Assembly: GCF_010183535.1 (NCBI RefSeq) | Contig: NC_071332.1 | Span: 20,150,001 to 20,214,000 of the forward strand | DNA from: Caenorhabditis remanei | Lineage: Eukaryota > Nematoda > Chromadorea > Rhabditida > Rhabditidae | Direction: 5' to 3' | Length of the DNA stretch: 64,000 nucleotides | Shown here: positions 11,378-23,800 of the stretch, in pieces | How the letters are laid out: the number at the start of each line of letters is the position of its first letter | Numbering within the stretch: the stretch's first letter is position 1 | Position numbers and translations under genes: made by a program | The notes under the pieces: model-generated | Told to the model about the DNA's origin: nothing | Databases searched by the model: none | What the model saw: only the letters and a program-made list of their open reading frames with translations

Positions 11378-12969
11378 ATGACTGAAGAAAACCCATCGAT
11401 CTGCAAAATTTGCGGTCTTAAAGCCCATGGCCTTCATTTTGGAGTCGCAAGTTGTCGGCCATGCGCCGCATTTTTTAGGTAACTTTGAAATGTTGAAGTT
11501 GGACAGTGTAACGTTTTACACTAACCCAAAAAACTTCAACCTTTTTATTAAAAAATAAATAAAAATTCCAGAAGATGCGTGGTGCTCAATCTCAAATACG
11601 ACTGCCTCCAAACGGACATCCTTTGTCGTGTTCAGAAAAAGAAGAAGTGAGTTTTTTTGGGAAGAAATACTGCCTAGGCCTTGCCCAAACGAGGAAAAAT
11701 CCCGAGTCTGGCGCGCCTTTGGCGCATTTTTCTTTTGGAGCTGTCTCCAACCCGAATTTTACTCATTTTTGGCAAAATCCTGCATGAAATGTTATAAATT
11801 TTTAGTAGAAATTTAGATAAACTTGGAAAAAACTGATAAAAATCCGCAAAAATACTCAAAAATACCGAGACTGGCGTGCCTTTGACGCGTTTTTGGCTTT
11901 TTTATTAGTTTGGACCGGCTTCTATTAATTTCTATACGAAATTCACAAAATTTTTCTGAAATGTCTGGCGCACCTTCGGCGCATTTTTCTTTTTGAGCTG
12001 TCTCCGACCCGAATTTTACCCATTTTTGACAAAATCCTGCATGCAATTTTGTAGATTTTTAGTAGGAATTTAACTATCACTCGGAAAAATTTTGAAAAAC
12101 TTGAAAAAAACTCACAAAAATACGCAAAAAAACTCAAAAATACCAAAACTGGCGCGCCTGTGACGCATTTTGGGTTTTTTTTATCAGTTTGGACCGGATT
12201 CTATTAATTTCTATACGAAATTCACAAAAATTTTCTGAAATGTCTGGCGCACCTTCGGCGCATTTTTCTTTTCGAGCTGTCTCAGACCTGAAGTTTACTC
12301 ATTTTTGGCAAAATCGGCATGAAATTTTAAAGATTCTTTGTAGAAATTTGGAAAAACGTGGAAAAAACTCACAAAAATCCGCAAAAACTCAAAAATGCCG
12401 AGACTGGCGTACCTTTGACGCCTTTTTGGGTTTTTTAAAATTAGTTTGGACCGGCTTCTATTAATTTCTCTACGAAATTCACAATAATGTTCTAAAATGT
12501 CTGGCGCGTCTTTGACGCGATGTTTAAGTCTTGAACAAAATTAAATCCTTTTTCAGTTGCCGGGACGCATGCCGTGACTGCCGATTTCAGAGATGTCTTC
12601 AAGTGGGAATGAAGACGGATAGTGGGTTATAGAGGGTGATCAATCGAAACCTATCATTATTTGTTTCCAGATATCCAATTCACCGGAAGCCAGAAGAATA
12701 GCACCACCAAATCCAGGAAATTGAAGACACCCTCCATCCTCGAGGAACTTATCAACACGGATGACCAAACACCACCTCCAATTCCTCAACTCGACGTTAA
12801 ACTCACTCCAGATGCCATGACGACGATTATCCGCTCGTTCACTTCTGTCCTCCTTGCAAATATTTCTTCTGTCGTCCTTGCAAATATGCCAATGAACCAC
12901 ATGACAACCAAAGCGACAGAAATAGAAGAAGTGTCGTCGACGACTCCAAATTTTGTGTCTTTGCGTTGA
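11378..12969 (+). CDS. nuclear hormone receptor with DNA-binding domain only
   Basis: Exons 11378-11478, 11572-11646, 12557-12621 and 12671-12969 join in phase to give 179 residues. The first zinc finger is CKICGLKAHGLHFGVASCRP then CAAFFR; the second is YDCLQTDILC ... CRDACRDCRFQRCLQVGMK, followed by the usual DNIQ. This is the classic C4 nuclear-receptor DNA-binding domain. After about 100 residues of Ser/Thr/Pro-rich hinge (with a duplicated SVLLANIS/SVVLANMP stretch) the frame stops; there is no ligand-binding domain, although family members are usually 350-450 residues. An in-frame upstream ATG at 11261 is possible, but the start beside MTEENPS suits the family better. Intron 2 is filled with repeats. 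Confidence 0.8.
11700..12530. repeat. tandem repeat of about 260-280 bp in nuclear-receptor intron 2
   Basis: Three full units and one partial unit, each beginning near TCTGGCGCACCTTCGGCGC (about 11704, 11961, 12241, 12499) and containing GAGCTGTCTC, a CTCAAAAATACC stretch and TTGGACCGG..CTATTAATTTCT. The GGCGC motif links it to the repeats in the srz and ZF-H introns. Confidence 0.7.
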
Positions 12970-14106
12970 AAATTGTGATTCTGACTTTTGTTGTTATTTT
13001 GGAGTGTCAAATGCCGTCAGCCAATACCTATATGTACTACTCGTGATAACTATTTATATTTAACCTCATAAATAAATGATGTGATTTAAAAGTATTAAAG
13101 AAAGTCAAAAAACAACAAGATGATGCTACATAGATACATACGTGAAAATAACCAAAATAAAATTTGAATTGGAGATTTCTAAGAAAAACGAAATCTCCCT
13201 TTCGCTTCGTTAATCCTGGGAGATGAAGGTACGGATATTATTAAAATGATATGTAAAGGGGGCGGGGTAGGGCTTTCTAATATAGGTAGTTAAAAAAAGC
13301 CGAATACCATTACGAAACAAGACGATTTGAACCAATGACATTTCGACACAAAAAATAGTGAATTTTCTGTTTAACCTCACTTATAGTTGCCAAATGTCTC
13401 GGTTTCCAAAGTACTGGGATTACGGTAGTACACAGTTCAGTCTTTATCTGGGTTGAAAATCTGAAACTTGCACTCTTCAAGCTGTCTGCAGCATAAAAAC
13501 CAAATAAATCGAATGAGCAGCTGAAAGAATGTTGAAAAGCTTTTCTAGAAATATAATCCTGTCCTATCAGAAATCAGGCACAACTTTTTCTGTGGAAATT
13601 TTTTAAAAGATTTTGCAGTATATATCTAATAGTATCTTTTATATTTCATTCGACATTCTCTCATTTCCCTCTGTTATCCTCTGCGTACCAACAAGTATCA
13701 GCATAAGAAAATTTAACTACTTGCCACTACAAACTCCAGAGATATGTGTTTTGGCAGTTGCTAACATTGCTCACTGTTAAATTGGTTATTAGCACGGCAC
13801 GCTTCTTACAACCGCGCTCTACCGGAACCGAAGAAAATTGTGTGCGAAATTGAGAGATTCAGAGAAAAAGGAGATTTTTCAAGAGTACTTCGGTGGAACG
13901 CAGTTGTAAGAACCTTGCCGAGAAAAAAAAACCATCCCTTTTTTCTGCGTCTCTATACAATAATAACCTGTCAGAAAACACACTGACACAAACCATACCA
14001 TGATTTGTGTCGCCGCATTAGAGAAGTGTGTTCATCATCAAATGGAAGAAATCATGAAATGAAATACTAATAGGTAATTTTACTTTTCCTTCTCCATCAT
14101 TCCCCA
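12970..14106. other. intergenic region, nuclear receptor to P450
   Basis: Contains AATAAA near 13070 for the nuclear receptor, then unremarkable sequence, a MITE copy at 13789-13926, and about 170 bp of P450 upstream DNA. No gene seen. Confidence 0.45.
13789..13926. mobile_element. MITE, second copy of the 6156-6294 family
   Basis: Starts TTAGCACGGCACGCTTCTTA after a TA and has the inverted pair TTACAACCGCGCTCTACCGG and CGGTGGAACGCAGTTGTAAG. It ends near GCCGAG; the right boundary is less clear than in the first copy. Confidence 0.55.
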
Positions 14107-16880
14107 ATGATTTTAATCTTACTTCTCACTTTTCTCACTCTATTCTTAATTCATCAATTCTACTGGAGACGTCGGAAACTGCCACCGGGACCCACACCGT
14201 TACCGATTCTTGGGAATTTACAAAGTCTTGCTAAGCCTCGGCCAGGATATGAGGCGTTCCAGAAGTGGACAGAGGAGTATGGACCGGTTTTTACGTTTTG
14301 GTTGGGTGAGTACAAATTTTCAAAACATTTCGAAAAATTGGAAAAATTGAAACATGGGGACTTGCAAAACATTGGCCCGGAGTCAAAAATTGTGCAAAAT
14401 TTTTTTTCACAAAATTTTTTAAATCAAAAATAGTCAAAAATCCTATGTACATTTGAGTTTTGTCCGATTTTTTGTTAGTTTTCCTTCGCACCTAAAATCA
14501 ATGCTCTATCTTGAAAAATTAAAAAGTTACAGATTTTCGAAATTTTTCGAAAAATTCCTCAATTGTAAAACAACCGTATCTCACTGAATTTTAAGCCGAT
14601 TTGACTGAAACTAAAATTGCAGGATTCAGCGCGCTAAGGCCTTTCAAATGAGTATAATCATGTTTATATTCGGTTCAAATTAGATCCCACCACGAAAACT
14701 GTGATAACGCGAGTTTAAAGGAGCATAGATCATTTAAAAAATACTGTTTTTGAGTTTCAAAGCTCTTCACCAATAAAAAAGTTAAATATAGTTACAAAAT
14801 CTTTATTTCCAGGCACCACCCCATTCATCGTCATCACCTCGTATGAAATCATGAAGGAGACATTTATCAAAGACGGTGACAGCTACTCGGACAAACTATT
14901 GCATGGAAAAGGAAACGGAAAGTATTTTGGAGTTCTCGACACCAATGGAGAAATGTGGAGTATTCATAGACGATTCACCTTGACACAGCTACGAGATTTG
15001 GGTCTCGGGAAGGATTTGATGCAGCAGAAGATTTTATTGGAGATTGAAGAGTTGCAGAATGTTCTTGACAGTCAGCTGGGCACCAGGATTCGGTTGAATG
15101 AAGTTTTGGATAGAAGCGTCGGGAATATTATCAACTTGACGCTGTTCAATAAGAGATTTGGAATGGATCAACGCGACGAGTTCGCCTATTTGAAATCGAT
15201 GATCGACGCAATTATGAACATTGTCTCGGAATTCAAATACTTCATTCAGCACCTCATCCCATGGACTTCTATCATATTCCCCGGTGTGTCACTTCAAAAG
15301 AAAACCAAAGAGTACGGCGAGTTGTTGAATGTGTTTTTCAAAGAGCAAATCGCGAAACATCGCAAGGAAATTGATTTTGACACTGTGGAGAGTGAGGATT
15401 TTGTGGAAGCTTACTTGAAGGAGCAGATGAAACGAGAGGAGGCTGGGGATAAGGAGACGTTTTGGTGAGTAGTTGAGAAGGACGGATTCAGAATCTTTGG
15501 AATTCTAGTCGTGTTTAAAATATGAATTTTAATCTTGAAATTTTAAATTTTAAAGTAAAAATCACCGGTCCGCAACGAACAGATTTGAATATTTTCTGAG
15601 TCGATCTGAATGCTCGTCGCGGTTTAAATTTGGGTCAAAAATACGTTTAATAAAAAAAGAAAATAAAAACCCTTGGCACTGTGCCAAGTCTTTGTTCGAC
15701 CTCAAGCCTCGCTGTGAAAATGATATTTTTCAGTCAAAAAGCAAGTTTTAGGTAAAAAAAGGATTTTTCCTGTCAAAAACAAGGATTTCTAGTCAAAAAT
15801 AGAAACACGATTTTTAGACAAAAAACAAGGATTTTTGGTCAAAAACCGCGATTTTTAGCCAAAAACAACGGATTTTTGGTCAAACAAATAATTTTCGAGT
15901 AAGAAAAAAACTTCTGTCAGAAATCATAATTTTTCAGTAAAAAATTAAAATGTTCGACTAATTAATATAACAAATTAAGATTTTCTTATTTCCATTAATT
16001 TCATACTGTCGAAGCAAATTCCACTTCCGTTTTACTTCCGCACAATTCTTGATCAATTAAGGAACTTCATTTTTGGTAGTTTGACAGAAAAATAATCTTT
16101 TTTAAAAATTGCTATTTTTGACTAAAAACGCTTATTTTTTGGCTGGAAAATCCGGTACAAACCTTATAAATTTTGAAGTGATATCCAAATTATGACATTA
16201 ATCTTCTTTTTTTCCAGCGAAGAACAACTGCTTGCAATGTGCTTCGACCTATTCATGGCTGGCCAATTCACAACTACAACCACCCTAACCTGGGGTATCG
16301 CCTATTTCCTTCATCACCCTGAAGTGCAAACCAAAATCCGAAAGGAGTTGGATCAAGTCATCGGAAGCCACCGACTGGTCACCACCGCTGACAAAAACGA
16401 TCTACCGTACCTATCCGCGTTCCTCAATGAGACTCAACGATGTGCCAATATTATTCCATTGAATTTACTGCATGTGACGCGGAAGGATACCACTATTCGA
16501 GGGATTCACGTGGAAAAGGGGACAGGAGTGATAGCAAATATTAGTACGGTTATGCTGGATGGCAAAGTGAGTATAATAAGTATTTCCCATGTCTGAAATT
16601 TCTGGAATTTCAGATATTCCCAAATCCCCTCCAATTCAATCCTGACCGTTTCATTGAGAATGGAAAATTGAGAAAAGTTGACGAATTGATCCCATTTTCG
16701 ATTGGAAAACGACAATGTTTGGGCGAAGGACTTGCTCGGATGGAGCTCTTCTTGTTTTTTGCGAATCTTTTCAATCGATATGAGTTTGAAGTGGAAGATC
16801 TGCCATCGATGAACAAGTCAATTGATAGTTTTGTGATGCCGAGGGAGATTAATGTGACTTTGAGAAAGCGGCTTGAATGA
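14107..16880 (+). CDS. cytochrome P450, CYP33-like (family CYP2 type)
   Basis: Exons 14107-14305, 14813-15464, 16218-16566 and 16614-16880 join in phase to 488 residues, full length for the family. Seen in order: an N-terminal membrane anchor, the proline-rich hinge KLPPGPTPLPILGNLQ, MWSIHRRFTL (C-helix), FMAGQFTTTTTLTWG (I-helix oxygen-binding AGxxTT), LNETQR (K-helix ExxR), NPDRF, and the haem loop FSIGKRQCLGEG with the Cys ligand. The enzyme would be an ER monooxygenase acting on lipids or xenobiotics with an NADPH reductase. Overall wording is closest to nematode CYP33 proteins. All splice sites are consensus and no key residue is missing. AATAAA follows near 16901. Confidence 0.9.
15720..15910. 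repeat. short direct repeats in P450 intron 2
   Basis: About eight degenerate copies of GATTTTTGGTCAAAAACAAG, roughly 20-bp period, with drift into AAAAATCG and AGTCAAAAAT forms. Confidence 0.5.
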
Positions 16881-17204
16881 TGGTTTTATAAATGAATTGT
16901 AAATAAATATTATATTTGAAACATTTTGGCAGTCCTAGAGCATTTTTTCCAACTATCACGGACGGTTCTGAACCGTTTCAAAACGTCCTAGAACATTTTA
17001 CAACGGTCTTCCGTGTTTTAACAGTTTCAAAGTGTCTTGGAACATTCCGGAGCATTCTGCAGCATTCTGGAACATTCTAGAGCATTCTTGAGCATTCTGG
17101 AGCATTCTGGAGCATTCTGAATCGTTCTGAAACATTTAAAAGCATTCTGAAGCTGAAGCATTTTTCGAACATTCTAAAAATCTTTCAATGATATTTTTGT
17201 CCGT

Positions 17205-17530
17205 TTCACTTGTCCACGAGGTCTACACGACGGGATTTCACCAACAACTCGGAATTCGACCATTTTTCTTTGATTTTTCAATAAAAACATAATGAAAACG
17301 CGGTTTTTCACATCATTTACCTCTAAAATACGACAGAGACTTTGAAAATTGTTCAAAATATCCCGCTCCACTTGTCCACATGGACTACACGACAGGAGTT
17401 TTGAAAAATGGCTCATTTTTGCGATTTCTCTGTGGAAAAATCTGGAAAATGGAGATTTTTCATTGAAAGTCCCGTGAATGTTCTTTGCAAACGTGTTCCA
17501 CTTGTCCACGTGGACTACACGACGGGAATT
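17205..17530. repeat. three tandem copies of a TCCACGTGGA-containing unit
   Basis: The phrase TCCACTTGTCCACGTGGACT ACACGACGGG occurs three times (about 17208, 17366, 17498) with 130-160 bp spacing and small changes. The core TCCACGTGGA is palindromic and contains CACGTG, an E-box. Between copies are short tracts ending GATTTTTC. Confidence 0.6.
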
Positions 17531-17555
17531 TTTCCTACCCACTGTAAAAAGTTCT

Positions 17556-20500
17556 TCAAATGTAATTTTTTGTGATTTTTAATCTCGATCTATCTGTTTT
17601 CACTTTTTTCATGTACTAGATGATTCAAAATCCGCCACTTTTCTTCAATAACTAAATAGTTTTCATCATTTTTCCATTATAACAATTGTTTCAGACACCC
17701 AGACAGAACAGAAGCGGATTGGGGGGTCCTGCAGAAGATTTTTTGAAAAACTTGCAAAAAAACAAGTGGTTCTTCATTTTCTCACGTACTGGGATAGAAA
17801 AAAGTTTATATTTTTTTCCGGAGACCTGGATCAAAATGTTACTGGGGATTATTCGGTGCGAAAATATACATATGTATACTAGAGTGTTAGGGATTAGGAA
17901 AGAATGAAAAATGTTCCAGTTTTTTTTCTGAAAATTCCTGAACCCTTGATACAGATTTTTGTAGAAAATTATTTTCTAGCTTTTTTCTACAAACAACAAA
18001 TTTATGTTCAAGAAATGCTTTCTCCGGAAATTCGAATTATCACTTTTATTCGATCGAGTTAGAGCCATTTCAAGCTTTTCCAGGCATACTGTAGCTAGAA
18101 AATTCTGAAAAAAAGTTCCATAGATGTTTACAACCATAGCTCGAACCCTGTAGAGTAGTAAGTCCTTTTTAGTTACAGTAATCTTTACTCTTTAAAAGCG
18201 GCAAAGGCACGCCAGACCTGTTAATCTAATCAGTTTCTCTCCTTGGCACCTGACTTCGGAACCAGAAAAAAAAACCAGAATATTAATTCGAATATCCGGA
18301 ATACAATTATTATATTCCAGGATACAAATTTGTTGTTATTGTATGCGTGTGTTCCATAATAACTTGTCTGCTGATTATGTTTTTTAAGGAAAAAACCAAA
18401 AGCATTCTGATTTTTATTGGTTTTTGACTTCTAGAATCAGAAGTGAGAATGACTAATTCAAGTTTCCTATCAGCATATTTTTCGAACATTTTCTTAAAAG
18501 TGCAAGCTTACTGGTTTGATGGTCAACAATTTTTTAGTATCTGTACCCAGCGTACTCAGATAATCCCATCCCCAATAACATTTTGATCTAGATCTCCAAA
18601 ACGATATTAACTTTTTATATCCCAGAACGTGAGATATCAAAACATCTTCTGCAGGACCCCTCAATCCGGTTTTGTTCTGTCTGTTCTGTCTGAAAGAATT
18701 GTTATAATGGAAGAAGGTGTGAATCCGGATATAAACTATATAGTTATTTAACAAAAGTGGCGGATTTTGGATCATCTAGTACATGAAAAAAGTTAAAACA
18801 GATAGATCGAGATTAAAAATCACAAAAAATAACACTGGAAGATTTTTAAGTAGAAAGGAGGTCTCCAGAATGCTCCAAAATGCTCCAAAGTTTCCTAGAC
18901 TGTCCCAAAATGCGCTAGAATGCATGAAAACTGCTCAAAATGCCACATAATGGTCAAAAATTCTCTATAATGCTTTAGGATGCTCAACATCTTCCAGAAT
19001 GTTCCAAAGTGCTTCAGAACGTTAAAGAATGGTCTAAAATTCTTCAGAATCTTGTCAGACGGTGCCAGAATGCTTCATGTGTTTTTGTGATTCCAAATTG
19101 CACCAGTATGGCCAAAATGTTTCAGAATCCCTCCGTTATGCTTCCAGAATTGGTTTAAGTAGGACCCCTCAATCCGTTTCTGTTCTGTCTGTTCTGTCTG
19201 AAAGAATTGTTATAATGGAAAAAGGTGTGAATCCGGATATAAACTATATAGTTATTTAACAAAAGTGAAGGATTTTGGATCATCTAGAACATGAAAAAAG
19301 TTAAAACAGATAAATCGAGATTAAAAATCACAAAAAATAACACTGGAAGATTTTTAAGTAGGAAGGAGGGCTTCAGAATGCTCCAAAATGCTTCAGAATA
19401 TCTTTAGACTGTAAATTCTCCGGAAGTTGACAAAATAATTGAAAACGCTCTAGAATACAGTACTCCTAGCCATCTTTCAACTTTCATCTCTTAACTTTCC
19501 TTCTATTTTTGACTCCCTTCAACCGGAAACTACACTTCGATTCAAATTTCCGGAAAACCTTATATTTTCCAAGAAAAGAGATACATTTTTGCTTCCAATG
19601 ACTTTTCATCTTTTCCATGAATCTAGTTTAAGCTTATCCTCGACTTACACTAATCCGATAATATACTTTTTAGTCTAAAAGCGTATTTTAAGATCAAGAA
19701 GAGTCTTCAGAACCTTTTTTGTGAAAGATACAAATCTTGTAGTACTTCGAAACTCTCCAGAATGCTCAAATATATTTTAGAATTGTCCAAAATGCGCTAG
19801 AATGCTCTAGAATGCTCAAGAATGCTCTAGAATGCTCTAGAATGCTCCAGATCATTCAAAACTACTTCAGAATCCCCCAGACAACTTGAAGTTGTTCTTT
19901 AATGTTTCAGACATTGTAATATTTTTTAATTCTTTTAAAATCATCCGCAAAAAACCTGAAAATTCCTATCCCCCTGTGATGCTTTGCAAAAAAAAAACGC
20001 TCTGACCATAAATTAAATATTTCTCAATGAAAACATGAAACTTGTGAGTGATAATTTTTTTGGAGAACACGTGGAGAACAGATTGATCAGGGAGGTGTGT
20101 TAGCAACAAAAAACAAATAAATAATGAGATCTCTGAATAATTTCTTAATAGTTGATGTGTGTTTTGGGGAAAATGAACATTTGGATTTTTGATTTTGGGA
20201 TCTTCTGGAGCACAGAAGAGCAAGTTGGAGCATTTAGTTGCGTTCATACTGGTCCTGGAGCTTTCTACAACGTTCTGGAACATTCTGAAGCACTTTAGAC
20301 CCTTCATTAACGTTCTGAAGAATTCTGAAACGTTCTGGAACCTTTTTTCCTACTTAAAAATAATGTTATTTTTTATGATTTTTAATTTCGATCAGGAAAT
20401 CGAAAATAGAAGGAAAGTTGAGAGATGAAAGTTGAAAGACTAGGGGTACTGTATTCTAGAGCGTTTTTAATTATTCTGACAAATTCTAGAGAATTTACAG

Positions 20501-21015
20501 TCTAAAGATATTCTGAAGCATTTTGGAGCATTCGGGAGCCCTCCTTCCTACTTAAAAATCTTCCAGTGTTAGTTTTTGTGATTTTTAATCTTGATCTATC
20601 TGTTTTAACTCTTTCATGTACTAGATGATCCAAAATCCGCCACTTTTATTAAATAACTAAATAGTTTATATCCGGATCCACACCTTCTTCCATTATAACA
20701 ATTCTTTCAGACGCCCAGACAGAACAGAAGCGGATTGAGGGGTCCTCCAGAAAATTTTTTGTAAAACTTGTGCTTCTTCATTTTTGAAATCTCATGTTCT
20801 GGGATATAAAAATGTTAATATCCTTCTCCGGAGATCTAGATCAAAATGTTATTGGGGATGGGATTATCTAAGTACACTGGGTACAGATACTAGAAAATTG
20901 TTGACCATCAAACCAGTAAGCTTGTACTTTTAAGAAAATGTTCGGAAAAAATATGCTGATAAAAAATTCGAATTAGTCATTCTCACTTCTGATTCTATAA
21001 GTCAAAAACCAACGG
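17556..21015. repeat. four copies of a dispersed repeat in inverted arrangement
   Basis: The unit contains TCATGTACTAGATGATCCAA, AATCCGCCACTTTT, CATTATAACAATTCTTTCAG and GACAGAACAGAAGCGGATTG. Copies: 17556-17855 (+), 18409-18880 (-), 19155-19370 (-, partial), 20530-21015 (+). The second and fourth match over about 470 bp and face each other as arms of a 2.6-kb structure; an inner pair (19370-19510 and 20405-20555) extends the symmetry. No transposase ORF lies between. Confidence 0.65.
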
Positions 21016-21915
21016 AAAATTGTCTTTTCCACGGGAAAATTAGCATTATGTATGTGTTGTTCAAAGGCTTTGATAGAAATTGGAAATTGAAAGCATCAAC
21101 ACTAATTTCTGGTCGCTATCTTCAGATTTTCGGGTAATAGACAATATTTATCTTTTTTAATTTGCATTTTAGATTGCAGACCCCTTCTCTAAACAACAAA
21201 CATCTCAAAACTCTTTTTAAATTGACAAACCTGCTTTTTTACCGGATGGTAGTACTATTAAAATCCTTTTTGAAAAAAAACGAAGATTAAAAATATTACT
21301 TCTAGAAAAAAAGTTTAAATTGGATGAATTTAATCCCTGAAGGATTAGAGAAGGGACTTCAAAAATAGAACGAGATCAAAAAAAATGCTATGTGAAAGAC
21401 TTTTGGTGCATTCTGAAAAAAATTGGACAATTCTGAAGCTATTTGAAGCGATTTGGAGCATTTTAAGGATATATGGAGCCTTCTGGAGCAATTAAATGTA
21501 TTTTGAATCGTTCAGATCGCTTCTGAAAGTTTATTTTTGTTTCCAAGCATTCTGAAGTGTTTCAGATCATTCTAAAGCCATCAAGAGTATTATGGAGCAT
21601 TCTGGAGTGACTTAGGGCATTCTAGAGCCATCAAAAGCAATTTGGAGCATTCTGAGCGAATTTGGTTCGTTCAGAACGGTTCTTAAACGTTTCGAAAGCT
21701 CATTTTTGACTTTTGACCGAATCCTGACTGTGTTTGCTCATTTTCAAGCATTCTGGAGAATTCTAAAACTATTTGGAGACAAGAACACACAGGTTTTTGA
21801 GTAATAATCAAATTTATTGAATTCACGAAAAATGTTGCAGAAAAAAAGAACAAAACCCATGAAAAGTACAAGATAAATTGTTAATACAAAAAAAATTCAG
21901 ACAAAACAAGAAAAT

Positions 21916-22098
21916 TTACAAATAAGCAGTGCAGCTCCTTCGGAATCCCTTTCTCTTCTCCTCCAACGCCCTGTCGATCAGCTTCTTCTCTCCATTTGAC
22001 GATGGCTCGGCGATTCGTGGAGCAATTGGGGCGGATAGGCTCTTTTTGAGGTCCAAGTCAGAGTTGAAGCTGTGGATTTCCATTTGGACGTGGAACAT
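21916..22098 (-). CDS. 60-residue nematode protein, copy 1
   Basis: A single-exon ORF for a 60-residue basic protein that starts MFHVQMEIHSFNSDLDLKKS, continues with a Pro/Ser-rich middle (APIAPRIAEPSSNGEKK) and ends LEEKRKGFRRSCTAYL. Four further copies (23618, 25799, 27538, 30843) are almost identical, so purifying selection or gene conversion is acting. There is no signal peptide, membrane segment or cysteine motif. A TATATAAG box lies about 160 bp upstream (22259-22266, minus). I do not recognise the family; a small inducible protein is a guess from the strong TATA box. Confidence 0.7.
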   Translation of the reverse strand: MFHVQMEIHSFNSDLDLKKSLSAPIAPRIAEPSSNGEKKLIDRALEEKRKGFRRSCTAYL

Positions 22099-23394
22099 AG
22101 TGAATATGGAATGTAGATCAGGGGGTACGGTAGTTGGGGTAGTGAAAAAAAGTCCGGTCGGGATACGGTAGGTAGGCTTAGACAAAAAGTCAAGTAGCGA
22201 TGTGAGAATTAAAGAGAGAGAGTTTCAACTTCGAATTTCTCAGCACCAGAACTCTGCCTTATATAGAAAGTCCCGCCCCTTTTTGGCTCTAGAAAATTGA
22301 GCCTGCCCCTCTCACCAATGATCCCTCCAAGGGCTTCGCCCCTTTGAGAAGATTAGGATCTCTGGCTCGGGCTCGGAGCACAAGAGAAGAAAAAAGAAGA
22401 AGTCAGAACATGGGAAACCTGAAATTTGAATTTCAGACCCTTACTATGTTTAGGGATTTCAATTTCTGTGTCCTTTTCTTGTTTATGGCTGAAAAAAAAA
22501 CAGGAAAAAAATCTGAAATTTTAATCCAATTTTAATCCCCTCTAGTCTTATGGGACCCCTATTTATTGTTATTGTTTTGGAAGTCCTTGGTGTTCAATTT
22601 TGATTTGAATTCCAATCCAAAAAAACAAAGTAGAACGAAAACTTTTGAGAAAAAAACTTTATTATTATTATTTGGGTGGTCAACAGTTGGAGAACCAAGA
22701 ATCCTGCACAAATCGAAATGCGTCAAACTTTTCAAAATGGTTGGAAACCTTTGATGATCTAAAATCCGGAATGAAATGATCTGGATTTCAAGAAAATGAG
22801 TCATTTTGGCTCGTAATGTTCCAGAATGCTCCAAAGTGCCCTAAATCGTCCCAAAATGCGCTGGAATACCTGAAAATTGCTCAAAATGACACTGAATGCT
22901 TAAAAATGCTCAAGAATGCTCTACAATGCATCAGAATGCTCTAGAACGCTGTAAAATGCTCCAAATTGCTCTAGAACCGTATGCCTTACAGAAACTTCAA
23001 GAAGCCTTTCGAGTCTTAACCGGAAATTGGACAAACTGCTTTGAAATCAGTTTTGAACGCTTCAAAACCGTTTAGAGCTGTCATAAAACATACAAAGTGC
23101 TTAACATTGCTTCAGAACGCTCAAGAATGCTTTTAAATGGTTCAAAATGAAAAAAAAAATCGATATCCTCATAAAAATACTCAAGAATGCTTTACAATGC
23201 TTCGGAATGCTCCAGAATCCTTTGTTCTGAATAAACTTTTCATCAAATCTGCAGTTTTGTAGTTGGCAACTTTTTTGTACTACGTACACTCCCTAGAAAG
23301 CTATCAGTACCTGAATTTGTATTTCGAATCTCATTCCCCGTCCTCTTGTACCCAATCTCTATGTTATTTTCAAAAGCATATTTAGAACACACTT
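22099..23394. other. promoter of copy 1 and repeat-rich spacer
   Basis: Contains the copy 1 upstream region to about 22330, a T/A-rich region with an AATCCCC...GGGACCCC stretch near 22540 that resembles 31680-31800, and GAATGCTCCA-type decamer repeats from about 22810 to 23230. No gene seen. Confidence 0.5.
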
Positions 23395-23483
23395 CAAAAA
23401 AACATTCTTGACCCATTTTTTATTTGCCTTTGACCTATCCCATAAAGGAAGCCATTTTGGATCATTGGTTGGGGAAGAAAATG

Positions 23484-23490
23484 TATAAAA
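23484..23490 (+). promoter_or_regulatory. TATA box of copy 2, in a promoter conserved among copies
   Basis: TATAAAAGGAGCTC lies about 130 bp upstream of the copy 2 ATG and is preceded by GGAAGCCATTTTGGATCATT GG. The same order occurs upstream of copies 3 (25895-25901, minus), 4 (27385-27392) and 5 (30725-30732), and each 5' leader holds one or two TACCGTACCCC motifs and ends ATTCACAATG or TTTACAATG. Confidence 0.7.
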
Positions 23491-23617
23491 GGAGCTCTCG
23501 ATTTCAAAAAGGAAGTGTCTGAAACTTTTTTGTAGTTTCTTGATTTTCTGGAAGCGTCTTGACTTTTTCCACTAACACACCTACATACCGTACCCCCCGT
23601 TCTCTACCATATTCACA

Positions 23618-23800
23618 ATGTTCCACGTCCAAATGGAAATCCACAGCTTCAACTCTGAATTGCACCTGAAAAAGAGCCTATCCGTCCCAATTGCTCTACG
23701 AATCGCCGAGCCATCGTCAAATGGAGAGAAGAAGCTGATCGACAGGGCGCTGGAGGAGAAGAGGAAGGGATTCCGAAGAAGTTCAACTGCTTATTTATAA
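23618..23800 (+). CDS. 60-residue nematode protein, copy 2
   Basis: Left-arm member of the palindrome. Differs from copy 1 at a few positions (SELHLKKSLS, PIALRIAEP, RRSSTAYL). Same single-exon form and same promoter as copies 3-5. AATAAA-type signals lie in the shared 3' region (CAATAATAAATCG near 23869). Function unknown. Confidence 0.72.
   Translation: MFHVQMEIHSFNSELHLKKSLSVPIALRIAEPSSNGEKKLIDRALEEKRKGFRRSSTAYL

Larger units (their letters stand above)
16881..21915. other. 5-kb gene-free repeat block
   Basis: After the P450 poly(A) signal no exon could be supported for 5 kb. The block contains GAGCATTCTG decamer arrays (about 16930-17160, 18870-19130, 19740-19870, 21410-21770), a tandem repeat at 17205-17530 and four copies of an inverted repeat unit between 17556 and 21015. 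Confidence 0.6.

Noticed and set aside
11575..12464. Several overlapping ORFs inside the nuclear-receptor region
   Set aside because: They lie in the tandem repeat of intron 2; splice phases of the receptor exons explain the region better.
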